DNA from: UBA6623 sp965248235
Lineage (GTDB): Bacteria; Acidobacteriota; Terriglobia; Bryobacterales; UBA6623
Reading direction: 5' to 3'
Assembly: GCA_965248235.1 (NCBI GenBank)
Contig: CBDFIU010000004.1
Span: 1,550,001 to 1,614,000, forward strand
DNA length: 64,000 bases
The translations under genes were made by a program, and so were the position numbers. Positions 52,896 through 61,495 of the stretch are shown piece after piece; position 1 is the stretch's first letter; each line of letters begins with the position of its first letter. The notes under the pieces were generated by a model, which saw only the letters and a list, made by a program, of their open reading frames with translations, had not been told where the DNA came from and made no database searches.

Positions 52896-54398
52896 CTACC
52901 GCAAGCTTCGCAGCAACTTCGACGCCGCCTCGATAATTTCGACCGCCGCCTTGGGGCCGTAGGGAGTCCGTTCGACCTCATAACCGCCGAAAGCGTATTC
53001 CTCGGAAGTGGGAATATAGTCGCCTCCTGCTCCGTCCGAATAACCGCAAAACATCGTAACCGCGAAGGGCGAGGCCTTACGCACAGCCATCCCAATCTCG
53101 GCGAAAGGCTCGCCCGGCATGGCCACGATCGCCAGTTCGCCGATCCGCAAAGCCTGCACTTCGACGACGACTGGAGAGGGATCGACGGCCCTTCGTCGTT
53201 GCGCCAACAAGTCGGCGAAGCGCCGAACGCGTGCCTTGACCTGATGACGCTCCCAGGGTTCAGCCGTGCTTCCCAGTGACGCCAATTGGCCTTCGGCTCG
53301 GCGCAGGCGTTCCCCCATGCCCCGGACTTCCTCGTCCGAGTAGGTCCGCCGCGGCACTTCCACCTTGACCTCGCCGAATCGAAAACCCGCCGGGCGCGGC
53401 CCTTTGACGCGCCAATGCTGTTTGGCTTGGTATGCCGTCGATTCGACGAACCCTTCAAACGTCGGTTCGCGGCGAACGGTTTCGATCTTGTGAGCGATGG
53501 CGGCGACTTCATGTCCCAGGATCTTGCCCAACCGACGGGCCACCCCAAGATCGCCGCTGAAGCCTTCGATCGGCCCTTGGTTTCCCGCCGCGCCTTGAAA
53601 GAAAAGGCAGAGAGCGCCGGGCATGGCGTCCTCAACGGTTGTGCGCACGGTCCCGACAAAGTCGGGCGAGATGAATTTGTTCTCGTAAGCCAGCACGGTC
53701 CCGTGGCAGGGGTAGTTGGCAAGCACGGCGAGTGGATTGCCGCGGGAGTCGTCAATTCGAAAGACAACCAGCTCGCGGTCAACAAAACCGGCTGGGTTGC
53801 GCCCAACCGCGGGAGGATTCCCGTCACGTGCGCGGACGCGACGATTGATATTGATCGACCCGGTTCCCCTCCCCGCGTGCATGTGGGCCGGTTGCAACCG
53901 ACCGTCGGCCGCGACGATGGCGCCGACGACCTTGTCGATGATCTGCAGACGATACCGCTCCGCCATCTCGACCAGAGGAGACAGGTCCAGCCCCGCCGGG
54001 CCCTTCGCTCCGTTCACGAGCACGCCCGCGTGCGTGTGCGTCGCGGCCAGTCGAATATTCGTCGCGGGAATGCCGGTCAGCTTCGAGGCTCGTTCGATAG
54101 CCGGTTCGAGCCCCTGAACGAAAATCCGGTCGATATCGACCATCGCGAATTTTTGGTCGCCGTGGGAAAGAACCAGCGCCGTCGCCTTCATGCCGATCGG
54201 GTCGTTGCCGACCGCCCGCACATGCGTCTGCGAACCCCAGTTCATTTGCGCCACGCCGACCGGGGGAGTGATGTCGGCGCGAGCGACGCCCGCCGATAGG
54301 CCGGAGGGCGCGGAATCCTTGGGACCTTGTTCCACCACGTCGGCCCACGCCGTCGACGACAGCGTCAGGGCAACAACAATCCAAGTGAGCCATCGCAA
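52896..54398 (-). CDS. exported neutral/alkaline ceramidase-like hydrolase
   Basis: A 500-residue protein with a signal peptide (1-19, LTWIVVALTLSSTAWA). SAGVARADITPPVGVAQMNW is the N-terminal signature of neutral/alkaline non-lysosomal ceramidase domain proteins. Metal ligands are expected in IRLAATHTHAGVLVNG and VLANYPCHGTVLAYENK, and DFVGTVRTTVEDAMPG and FFQGAAGNQGPIEGF are also family-like. True ceramidases are longer (about 650-750), so this may be one of the shorter bacterial homologues acting on another amide. AGGAGGTGA lies before the ATG. Confidence 0.85.
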   Translation of the reverse strand: MRWLTWIVVALTLSSTAWADVVEQGPKDSAPSGLSAGVARADITPPVGVAQMNWGSQTHVRAVGNDPIGMKATALVLSHGDQKFAMVDIDRIFVQGLEPAIERASKLTGIPATNIRLAATHTHAGVLVNGAKGPAGLDLSPLVEMAERYRLQIIDKVVGAIVAADGRLQPAHMHAGRGTGSININRRVRARDGNPPAVGRNPAGFVDRELVVFRIDDSRGNPLAVLANYPCHGTVLAYENKFISPDFVGTVRTTVEDAMPGALCLFFQGAAGNQGPIEGFSGDLGVARRLGKILGHEVAAIAHKIETVRREPTFEGFVESTAYQAKQHWRVKGPRPAGFRFGEVKVEVPRRTYSDEEVRGMGERLRRAEGQLASLGSTAEPWERHQVKARVRRFADLLAQRRRAVDPSPVVVEVQALRIGELAIVAMPGEPFAEIGMAVRKASPFAVTMFCGYSDGAGGDYIPTSEEYAFGGYEVERTPYGPKAAVEIIEAASKLLRSLR

Positions 54399-54439
54399 AA
54401 CGTCACCTCCTATCGCGGCGTCAAAGCCGGCCGCCTCGT

Positions 54440-54943
54440 CTAACCGAACGGGCTTTCGTCCGCGCTGGGCCCGTAGACCGAGGGCACCGGAACGTTCAGC
54501 AGTCGCAGGTAAACGGTAAGCTGACCGCGGTGGTGATACCAGTGGTTGAACATCAACGAGCGAATCACAACCAGTCGCGGCATTTCCATCAATTGCTTTC
54601 CATCCATGCTGAGCTTCCAGGTCGCCCCGGCGGTCTCGTCGTCCAAGCCCGCCAAGTACTCTTTCGCCCTGGCGACGCTGCTGTCCGCGGCGTCGAGTAT
54701 CTCTTGAATCGACCCGAGTGCCACGGGTTTCATCGATTCGGGAGTAAGCTTCATCTCCTCGGGGGATATAAAATCGGCGACATCTCCGGTAACCATCGCC
54801 GTGTGGGTGGCCAAGCGACCCAGCGACATGGATTTCTCGTGAGGCTTCCAGCTCAACTGATCCTCGGGAACACGCTCGAGCACGCGACGCGTAGTGGCGG
54901 CTTCGTGTTCAAGTTCGGGCAGGAAACTTTCCGCGATAGACAT
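54440..54943 (-). CDS. DinB-family protein
   Basis: A 167-residue DinB/YfiT-like four-helix bundle. LPELEHEAATTRRVLERVPE starts helix 1; the three metal histidines fit H in LATHTAMVTGDV and the pair in NHWYHHRGQLTVYLRLL. Members are thiol transferases, hydrolases or stress proteins with unknown substrates. The ATG at 54943 with AAGGA before it is preferred to a start 15 codons upstream. It lies 41 bases upstream of the ceramidase-like gene on the same strand and may be cotranscribed with it. Confidence 0.87.
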   Translation of the reverse strand: MSIAESFLPELEHEAATTRRVLERVPEDQLSWKPHEKSMSLGRLATHTAMVTGDVADFISPEEMKLTPESMKPVALGSIQEILDAADSSVARAKEYLAGLDDETAGATWKLSMDGKQLMEMPRLVVIRSLMFNHWYHHRGQLTVYLRLLNVPVPSVYGPSADESPFG

Positions 54944-55265
54944 AGAATGCAATTCCTTGAATGTTGCGCTAGGGCAGGTCCCCGCCACAAATCACGACAA
55001 GCCCCGGACGGGGCGTGGGAACGTTCGTTAGATGTAACCCCGCCAATAGAACCCTCTCACACCCACGCGCCGCCGGTTACCCCCGCGGTGCCTCCGTGGT
55101 TTGTCTTGTTGCTCGGCCTCCACACTCCAAAACCGGCGCTGTGCCATGGGGTGAGAAGGTAACGGCAACGATCGGATCGCACGGGTATTGTATCAACCTG
55201 CCCAAGCGTGTTCGCTCGCCGACGCACGAAGTCTATCCGCGAAACCGAATTCCAACGGTCGTATG
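54944..55265. other. gene-free stretch upstream of DinB gene
   Basis: 322 bases between the DinB gene and the 3' end of the enolase-superfamily gene. No protein frame is convincing, no tRNA cloverleaf is seen and no clear inverted repeat stands out. It must contain the DinB promoter. Confidence 0.45.
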
Positions 55266-56483
55266 TCACGCAAGCTTCAACTGATTCGCCCGAATCTTGT
55301 CTTCCGAGACGTCGATCCCCAGGCCCGGTCCGTCGGGGACTTTCACCGTCACCCCGTCCATCTCAATGCCGTCCACCATCATGTCGGTCAGGAATTGCGG
55401 GCCGTTCAACTCCGGCGGCAGCAGCAAGTCAAGAACGGAGTAGAGGTGAATCGACGCCATGAAGCTGACCCCGGCGTCGGTGAGCCCGCTTCCCAAAAGC
55501 CCAAGGCCGTTGGCCTCGGCGACAGCGGCGCTTTTCGCGCAATTCGTCACGCCCGCGCTCTTGGAAACTTTCAAAACGACCAGGTCGGCCGCGTCGAGCC
55601 TCGCCATGCGCGCCACGTCAAACGAAGAAAAGCACCCCTCGTCGATAGCAATCGGATAGGGGCTCTTCTCGCGGGCCCGTCGTAGTCCCAACCAATCTTC
55701 GCTGCGAACCGGTTGTTCAAAGCAACGAATGTTCTTGAAACGCCGTAGGGCGGTGAAAAACCGATCCAGCTCGATCGGTTGATACGACTGATTGGCGTCG
55801 AGCCAGATCACAGCGTCCGGGCGAGCCTCGGAAATCGCATCCAGCCGGTCGAGGTCCTTGTCCGTATCGCCGGAAACCTTTACCTTGAAACACTTACAGG
55901 CGGGCCAGCGCTTGACTTCTTCCGCCATCGCATCGGGCTCGGCGATGCTCACCGCATAGCAGAGATCGATCGTGTCATGAACCTTGCCTCCCAGCAAAGC
56001 GTGTACCGGCTGTCCCGCGATCTTCCCGGCTAGGTCAAGAAACGCGATTTCCAGAGCGCTCTTGGCGAAAGGCGCGCCGTTGCTCACCGCCGGGCGTATC
56101 TTGATGTCCATCTCCTTCTTGAGCGCATTCAATTGAAACGGCGTCTTCCCCACCGCTAAGGGAACCAAATAGTGCCGCAGAGTGGCCGTCACGGCTTCGA
56201 CCGTTTCATAGCTCCAGTTGGGAATCGTATTGGTCGCCCCCCAGCCCACCTGCCCGTCTACCGTCTCGGCGCGGACGAACACATGTTTGCCCGGGACACC
56301 TTTCCCGCCCACCTTGCCTACTCCAATATTGAAGGCCGAACGAAACTCGACCGCGGTTGGCAAGACTTCCACTTTTCGAATACGATGTCGTTTTTCTCTC
56401 GCGGCCGGAACCGCCGCGGCACCGGCGGGAGCAAGAGCGGCGGCGGCGAAGGTTTGTGCGAATCGGCGTCGGTTGGTGTTCAT
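55266..56483 (-). CDS. Tat-exported enolase-superfamily enzyme (muconate lactonising-like)
   Basis: A 405-residue mandelate racemase/muconate lactonising-type protein. The Tat-like signal (NRRRFAQTFAAAALAPAGAA) suggests export, unusual for this family though seen in Acidobacteria and Planctomycetes. KCFKVKVSG has the KxK base; WLDANQS, FEQPV and IAIDEG supply the three metal acids, and VVLKVSKSAGVTNCAK has the second catalytic lysine in the MLE arrangement. ATG at 56483 with AGAGGA eight bases ahead; 27 further upstream codons are open but unlikely. Dipeptide epimerase, OSBS or cycloisomerase activity cannot be told apart here. Confidence 0.85.
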   Translation of the reverse strand: MNTNRRRFAQTFAAAALAPAGAAAVPAAREKRHRIRKVEVLPTAVEFRSAFNIGVGKVGGKGVPGKHVFVRAETVDGQVGWGATNTIPNWSYETVEAVTATLRHYLVPLAVGKTPFQLNALKKEMDIKIRPAVSNGAPFAKSALEIAFLDLAGKIAGQPVHALLGGKVHDTIDLCYAVSIAEPDAMAEEVKRWPACKCFKVKVSGDTDKDLDRLDAISEARPDAVIWLDANQSYQPIELDRFFTALRRFKNIRCFEQPVRSEDWLGLRRAREKSPYPIAIDEGCFSSFDVARMARLDAADLVVLKVSKSAGVTNCAKSAAVAEANGLGLLGSGLTDAGVSFMASIHLYSVLDLLLPPELNGPQFLTDMMVDGIEMDGVTVKVPDGPGLGIDVSEDKIRANQLKLA

Positions 56484-56575
56484 GCAGGCATCCTCTCGCG
56501 GGTAGCGTCCCACAGGAGAGGATACTACGCGAGGCCGAGGTCGATCAAAATAAGCCCCGAACACGCGGACGGATC

Positions 56576-56773
56576 AAGCCTGCATTTCTCACCAAGTGTC
56601 GAGACGAAGTGCATGAGAGGGCCGTCAGTACGAGACGCGGGCCGCTTGGCGCCCCATTTCTTAGGCAAGAGAGGCGTACTTAAACGGTACGGTGAGCACG
56701 GCAAGCAAGCGCAACGAAGTAATGGCGGGCCTATCATGTGCTTCGACCGTCAGTTGGTGAGAAATGCAGGCTA
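56576..56773. repeat. inverted-repeat element R2, copy 2
   Basis: 198 bases. Left arm AAGCCTGCATTTCTCACCAA; right arm on the minus strand TAGCCTGCATTTCTCACCAA, so the terminal inverted repeat extends about 40 bases to near-matching CGAAGTGCATGAGAGG and CGAAGCACATGATAGG. The interior shares GGTGAGCACGGC and GCAAGCGCAACGAAGTAATG with copy 1. It fills most of the 353-base gap 56484-56836; the rest has nothing recognisable. Confidence 0.85.
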
Positions 56774-56836
56774 CTAGCACGACTATCTTCGGATCAAAGC
56801 CGCGGCGGACACCGCGAAGGGAGAGGAAAGCGGAAC

Positions 56837-57724
56837 CTAATCTTGGATGCGCGTGAAAATGGTCCGAGCCGAGGCTCCGGGCATTTGGGAAAGAACCGGC
56901 ATCGCCGTCGCCGCCGCCACTTCCGCGGCAGGCGGACGAGGAGGCGCCACGATCTCCATCCCCGAAGGCGTAAGCACAACCCGCCGCACCTGACCACGCT
57001 CGCCAATCGGCGGTAGAATCCTGCCGTTAAGAGCAATCGCCACCCCACCGGCGTTTCCAACCAATAATTGCACCGATTCGCTGGCGGCGATGCTGCGCTT
57101 CTCGCCCACTCGCAACGTGCGTTCAAAAACGCGACGACCGTCGGCGACCGCGCGAATCCAAACGGTGTCGACGATCTCGATACCCACGCGCACCGGCTCC
57201 GTGCCGACCTCCTCCGCCGCGTCGATCGCGGCGAGGGTTTCAGTAGCGTTGTCTTCCGTGCCCGCTGTCAGTTGCGGCGCCTCGGCCGGCGAGGTCCCCA
57301 AACTATCGGGCCAAATCGAGTACAGAGTCAGACCGACCGCAAACAGCAGACAGGCAACGCCCACCGTGGAGAGAAGACCTCGATTACCGCGCCAAAAATC
57401 AGTGAATTCTTCCGCTATGCGCGCCGCCACAAGCTGACGCGTGTTGGTCGCCGCCTCCACCCCGAAGTGTTCCTCGAGTTTCAGCTCGCAAGGCGGACAG
57501 ACTTTTTGGAAGGCTGCGACGGTTTCCCGCGGGTCCAACTCAACCGCCGTCGCGTATTGACGGACAAAGTTTACGTTGAAGACTCCGCCCGGAAGTGCAT
57601 GGAACTCCTCGCGTTCTATTGCTTCGAGAAATCGAACGCCGATATTGGTCGCTCGGGAGATCTGCTCCAGCGTGATACCCCGTGCTAACCGCTCTGCCCT
57701 AAGGTTTTCGCCGAACCCAGACAT
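56837..57724 (-). CDS. RodZ-like helix-turn-helix membrane protein
   Basis: A 295-residue protein. The N-terminal RodZ/HTH_25 domain reads GENLRAERLARGITLEQISR then FLEAIEREEFHALPGG and VFNVNFVRQYATAVELDP. One membrane helix follows (about 133-151, VGVACLLFAVGLTLYSIWP). The outer part has a beta domain of DUF4115 type (VWIRAVADGRRVFERTLRVG, VQLLVGNAGGVAIALNG). RodZ proteins link MreB to the wall or act as membrane-bound regulators. Divergent from the glycan cluster with 74 bases between. Confidence 0.85.
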   Translation of the reverse strand: MSGFGENLRAERLARGITLEQISRATNIGVRFLEAIEREEFHALPGGVFNVNFVRQYATAVELDPRETVAAFQKVCPPCELKLEEHFGVEAATNTRQLVAARIAEEFTDFWRGNRGLLSTVGVACLLFAVGLTLYSIWPDSLGTSPAEAPQLTAGTEDNATETLAAIDAAEEVGTEPVRVGIEIVDTVWIRAVADGRRVFERTLRVGEKRSIAASESVQLLVGNAGGVAIALNGRILPPIGERGQVRRVVLTPSGMEIVAPPRPPAAEVAAATAMPVLSQMPGASARTIFTRIQD

Positions 57725-57798
57725 AGGTGGCCTAGTACTGAAAGCTATAAGGTTATACTATTCTTCACCGCACCACAAGGGCCTCGGCGGAAAAAATT

Positions 57799-58854
57799 TT
57801 GTCTTGCTTGCACCAAGTTAGCGCCCCCGGCACCGCTTTGGTCTCGGTCATTGTCGTCAACTGCAACCGCCGTGATTTGCTCGAGGACTGCCTAGGCTCG
57901 CTACAACGTCAGTACTACCGACCGTTCGAGGTGGTCGTCGTGGATAACGGCTCGACCGACGGCTCGACCGCCCGGTTAAAGGATTTTCCGCTTCCAGGTA
58001 TCCAAATCATTGAAAACAAAACAAATGTTGGTTTCTGTACGGCCAACAACCAAGCCCTAACTCTTTGCCGCGGAACCTATGTCGCCCTGCTCAACAACGA
58101 CGCGGTGGCCGATCCCGCCTGGCTCTCCGAACTGGTCAAGGCACTCGAGAGCCGGCCGAAATTCGGCATGGCCGCGTCGAAAGTACTGGCGTACGACTCG
58201 CCCGACGTGATTGACAAATCCGGTCATCTGATCTATCTCGACGGTCAGAACCGCGGCCGAGGTTCCGGCGAAATCGACCGCGGACAGTACGACCACTTCG
58301 AGGAAATCGCCTGGCCCGACGGTTGCGCCGCCTTCTATCGGCGCTCGCTTTTCGAGCAGATCGGGGGATTCGACGAGGACTTCTTCGCCTACGCCGACGA
58401 CGCCGAGTTGGGATTGCGAGCCCGCATTGCGGGATGGCGTTGCCTTTCCGTCCCGACCGCCGTCGTTCGACATCGCCTCGGCGCGACTCTCGGACGCCAT
58501 TCCGAGCAACGCCTGTTTCTCATCGAGCGCAATCGAATTTGGTTGGCGGTAAAGTTGTTCCCGCTGCGCCTGCTGATCCTCAACCCGCTCTACACGGCGG
58601 CTCGTTTGCTCGCCACGGCGGCGGCCTGGGCAGGGGGCCGCGGAGAGATCTCGCGCGCTGTCTCGTCGACTTCGCCGGCGCGACTGCTACAATGCCTCGT
58701 CAGGGCGCATTGGGCGGCGCTGCGGGGGCTTCCAACGATGCTGAGAAAGCGTCGAGAAACTCGAAGCCAACGTAAGCTGTCCGCTTCGGAAACCGCCCGG
58801 ATGATTCGGCGTTTTCGGATCCCCCTCGCCGACCTCGTTGGGAAGGCTCAATAA
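57799..58854 (+). CDS. GT2-family glycosyltransferase
   Basis: A 351-residue inverting glycosyltransferase of GT-A fold. VSVIVVNCNRRDLLEDCLGS begins the fold, VVVDNGSTDGST binds the nucleotide, and LLNNDAVADP is the DxD-like site; AYADDAELGLRARIAGWRCL carries the acceptor-side acid. Rhamnosyl/rhamnose-chain type transferases look like this. The start is unclear: TTG at 57799 or later TTG codons, none with a strong ribosome binding site. It heads a four-gene run with the two methyltransferases and the M28 enzyme. Confidence 0.87.
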   Translation: MSCLHQVSAPGTALVSVIVVNCNRRDLLEDCLGSLQRQYYRPFEVVVVDNGSTDGSTARLKDFPLPGIQIIENKTNVGFCTANNQALTLCRGTYVALLNNDAVADPAWLSELVKALESRPKFGMAASKVLAYDSPDVIDKSGHLIYLDGQNRGRGSGEIDRGQYDHFEEIAWPDGCAAFYRRSLFEQIGGFDEDFFAYADDAELGLRARIAGWRCLSVPTAVVRHRLGATLGRHSEQRLFLIERNRIWLAVKLFPLRLLILNPLYTAARLLATAAAWAGGRGEISRAVSSTSPARLLQCLVRAHWAALRGLPTMLRKRRETRSQRKLSASETARMIRRFRIPLADLVGKAQ

Positions 58855-59820
58855 GTGTACGACCCGTCGCCGGACACAGGTTTCGCGTGTCCCCGCTGCG
58901 AAAGTCAGTCCTACGTCATCTTGTTGCAGGACTCCGACCCGCTCTACCGCACGACCCGGAAAACGTTTTCGGTGATCGAGTGCGCCGGCTGCGCTTTGAT
59001 TCGGCTGTTTCCCCAACCGACGCTCTCCGAACTCGCGTCTTTCTACCCCGACGAATATTGGTGGCAAGCCGATGATTCACCGGCCGGCCGGCTGACGGAA
59101 GGGTACCGCCGCTTCGTCATGTGGGACCACGTTCACTTCATGGCCGCTTCCGCGATGCCGCCGGGGCCGATTCTTGATGTCGGCTCGGGCGGCGGGTCGC
59201 TGGTGGCAGCGTTGCGGCGCCGCGGCTTGCGCGCGGCCGGACTCGACGTCTCGCCGCGAGCCGCCAAGATCACCGGCGCGGCCGGAGCACCGGCGGTTTG
59301 CGCGACCTTTCCCGATGCCCCCTTCGCGGCCGGGTCGCTTGCCGCGGTGTCACTGTTGCACGTTCTCGAACACGTACCCGATCCGGTGGAGTTTCTCCTG
59401 GCGGCGCGGCAACTTCTGCAACCCGGCGGCAGACTCTTCGTCCAAGTCCCCAACGCGGGGTCGTGGCAATTCCTGTTGCTGGGCCGGCGCTGGAGCGCGC
59501 TCGATATACCTCGCCATCTCTTCCACTTCCGAGCAGACGGCTTGGAAGATCTGCTCGCCGGATGCGGTTTCCGCGTTGTGCGCCGCAAGTTTTTTTCGTT
59601 GCGTGATAATCCGGCTTCTCTCGCCACCAGCCTATTCCCTAGTTGGGAGCCCGTCGTTCGCCGCGTCCGGAAGGTGCGGGAGCCGGTGTTGGTCGGCACG
59701 GTCAAGAGCATCCTCTATCTCGGAGTGGTCGTCCTTTCACTGCCTTTCGCGCTTTGGGAAGCCGCCGCCCAGGCCGGCTCGACTATCCTGGTGGAGGCCG
59801 CTTTGGTTGAGGACGAATAG
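58855..59820 (+). CDS. class I methyltransferase with N-terminal zinc-ribbon-like motif
   Basis: A 321-residue protein starting with GTG directly after the GT2 stop. CPRCES near the N-terminus and CAGCAL form a likely zinc ribbon as in methyltransferases of glycan clusters. Motif I is ILDVGSGGGSLVAALRR; LLHVLEHVPDP and LQPGGRLFVQVPNAG are typical of Methyltransf_23. A C-terminal hydrophobic segment (VKSILYLGVVVLSLPFALW) may hold it at the membrane. Probably methylates a sugar or lipid-linked glycan, judging by neighbours. Confidence 0.85.
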   Translation: MYDPSPDTGFACPRCESQSYVILLQDSDPLYRTTRKTFSVIECAGCALIRLFPQPTLSELASFYPDEYWWQADDSPAGRLTEGYRRFVMWDHVHFMAASAMPPGPILDVGSGGGSLVAALRRRGLRAAGLDVSPRAAKITGAAGAPAVCATFPDAPFAAGSLAAVSLLHVLEHVPDPVEFLLAARQLLQPGGRLFVQVPNAGSWQFLLLGRRWSALDIPRHLFHFRADGLEDLLAGCGFRVVRRKFFSLRDNPASLATSLFPSWEPVVRRVRKVREPVLVGTVKSILYLGVVVLSLPFALWEAAAQAGSTILVEAALVEDE

Positions 59821-60518
59821 TGTCCCCCGCGCGCTTGGTCCGAATCCTGCCCGCCTTCCTTGCTCGGCGTTTGCTGACCGTCGAGTCGCGGATCGATGAT
59901 GCGGTCGAGTCCTTCGCCGCATCGCTCCCTCCCCGAGCGACGGTTCTCGACGCCGGTTGCGGGCAAGCCGCCTACCGCGTCCGTTTCAACAGTTGCGCGT
60001 ATGTCGGCGTGGACCATGCGCTCGGTGATCCGAGTTGGGACTATTCCAGGATCGACGCCCGGGCCGACTTGGCGGCGCTGCCGTACAACGACGCTTCATT
60101 TGAAGCCGCGCTCAACATCGTCGTGCTCGAACATACGCCCGACCCCGCGCGCGTGCTGTGTGAAATCGCCCGAGTCCTCAAACCCGGCGGCCGCCTGCTG
60201 CTGGTTGTTCCGCAACAATGGGAAGTACATCAGGCGCCCCACGACTATTTTCGATTCACCCGATTCGGGCTCGAAAGACTGCTCGGGCAAGCCGGTTTCG
60301 CCGCGCCCCGTATCGAACCGCTGGGAGGCTTTTTCACACTGGCCGCGCGACGTTGCCTCAACGCCGCGACATTTTTCATGCGGGGACCCGGTTGGATCCT
60401 TTTCCCTTTCGTCGCGGCGGCGGCAACGGCGTGCGCCCTGGTGCTGCCCCTCTTCGACCGGCTGGATCGCGAGAAGAACTTTACACTGGGTTATCTATGC
60501 CGGGTCGAAAAGTTGTAA
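59820..60518 (+). CDS. class I SAM-dependent methyltransferase
   Basis: A 232-residue methyltransferase. GTG at 59820 overlaps the previous TAG by one base. Motif I VLDAGCGQAAYRVRF, motif II GVDHALGD, motif III-like LPYNDASFEAALNIVVLEHT and LKPGGRLLLVVPQQWEVHQ identify Methyltransf_11. A hydrophobic C-terminus (about 195-215) suggests membrane contact. Second methyltransferase of the glycan cluster; substrate unknown. Confidence 0.85.
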   Translation: MSPARLVRILPAFLARRLLTVESRIDDAVESFAASLPPRATVLDAGCGQAAYRVRFNSCAYVGVDHALGDPSWDYSRIDARADLAALPYNDASFEAALNIVVLEHTPDPARVLCEIARVLKPGGRLLLVVPQQWEVHQAPHDYFRFTRFGLERLLGQAGFAAPRIEPLGGFFTLAARRCLNAATFFMRGPGWILFPFVAAAATACALVLPLFDRLDREKNFTLGYLCRVEKL

Positions 60519-61465
60519 TCGCCGGACTGTGCCTGGCGACATGGCCGTTCGGGGCCGGCTCTCAGGAAGCAGCCGTCCCGGCGCCGTTCCAACAAGCAGG
60601 CCGCCGCGCTCTCGAGTGGACCCGCAAGGTCGTCGAGCTGGGTCCGCGGCCGCCCGGGTCCCGCGCTCACCAGCAGCAGAAGCAACTCATCACCCGCACT
60701 GTTCGACCGCTCGTCGAGGCTGTCGGCGGCTCGCTCCACTTTCTTAATTTCACGGCCGAAACGCCAAAAGGCCCGGTCCCGATGAGCAACATCATCGCCA
60801 GGTTCCCGGGGACTTCCGAGCGGGCCATTGTGGTCTCGGGGCATTACGACACCTATCATCGCGACGGCCTCCGTTTCGTGGGGGCCAACGACGGCGGCTC
60901 CTCCACCGGGTTTTTATTGGCGCTGGCCGAGCTATTGGCCGATGATGAAGCCGAGTCCCCTTCCGAACCCAAAAACAAATCAGCACCGCGCAAGCGCCGT
61001 AACAGCATCTGGCTCGTGTTTTTCGATGGCGAGGAATCTTTCGTTCGCTGGAGCAACGCCGACAGCACCTACGGCAGCCGAAAGTTAGCGGCGACCTGGG
61101 TGCAAGACGGAACGGCGGCCCGCATCCAAGCCCTCATCAACGTCGATATGATCGGCGACCGCGACTTGCGAATTTTGCCGGAGGGCGGCTCAACGTCTTG
61201 GCTGCGGCAGTTGATTTGGCGAGCCGCCGCGCGGCTTGGGCACGGCGCGATGTTCCCTTCGCGGCCGCTTCGTTACGTCGCCGACGACCATATTCCCTTC
61301 GTCGAAGCCGGCATCCCCGCCGCCGACCTGATCGATTTTCGGTACGGCCCGGCCAATCGCTACTGGCATACCGAAGAAGACACTCTCGACAAACTCAGCG
61401 CCCAAAGCTTCGCCATCGTGATGCACGTCGTCGTTCAGACGCTCGCGGAATTGGAAATGCGATAG
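60497..61465 (+). CDS. M28-fold enzyme, glutaminyl-peptide cyclotransferase-like
   Basis: A 322-residue protein with a signal-like N-terminus (VVIAGLCLATWPFGAGS). The M28 zinc site shows HYDTYH, GANDGGSSTG, FFDGEES and VDMIGD. The stretch LVFFDGEESFVRWSNADSTY, then GSRKL, is much closer to glutaminyl cyclases (DGEEAF...WS..DSLYGSRHL) than to aminopeptidases, so it may form N-terminal pyroglutamate on exported proteins. The ATG at 60497 lies 22 bases inside the preceding methyltransferase gene, showing coupling. An aminopeptidase role remains possible. Confidence 0.78.
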   Translation: MPGRKVVIAGLCLATWPFGAGSQEAAVPAPFQQAGRRALEWTRKVVELGPRPPGSRAHQQQKQLITRTVRPLVEAVGGSLHFLNFTAETPKGPVPMSNIIARFPGTSERAIVVSGHYDTYHRDGLRFVGANDGGSSTGFLLALAELLADDEAESPSEPKNKSAPRKRRNSIWLVFFDGEESFVRWSNADSTYGSRKLAATWVQDGTAARIQALINVDMIGDRDLRILPEGGSTSWLRQLIWRAAARLGHGAMFPSRPLRYVADDHIPFVEAGIPAADLIDFRYGPANRYWHTEEDTLDKLSAQSFAIVMHVVVQTLAELEMR

Positions 61466-61495
61466 AGCGTATCCGGCGGAGCCGCGCCCTTGATG

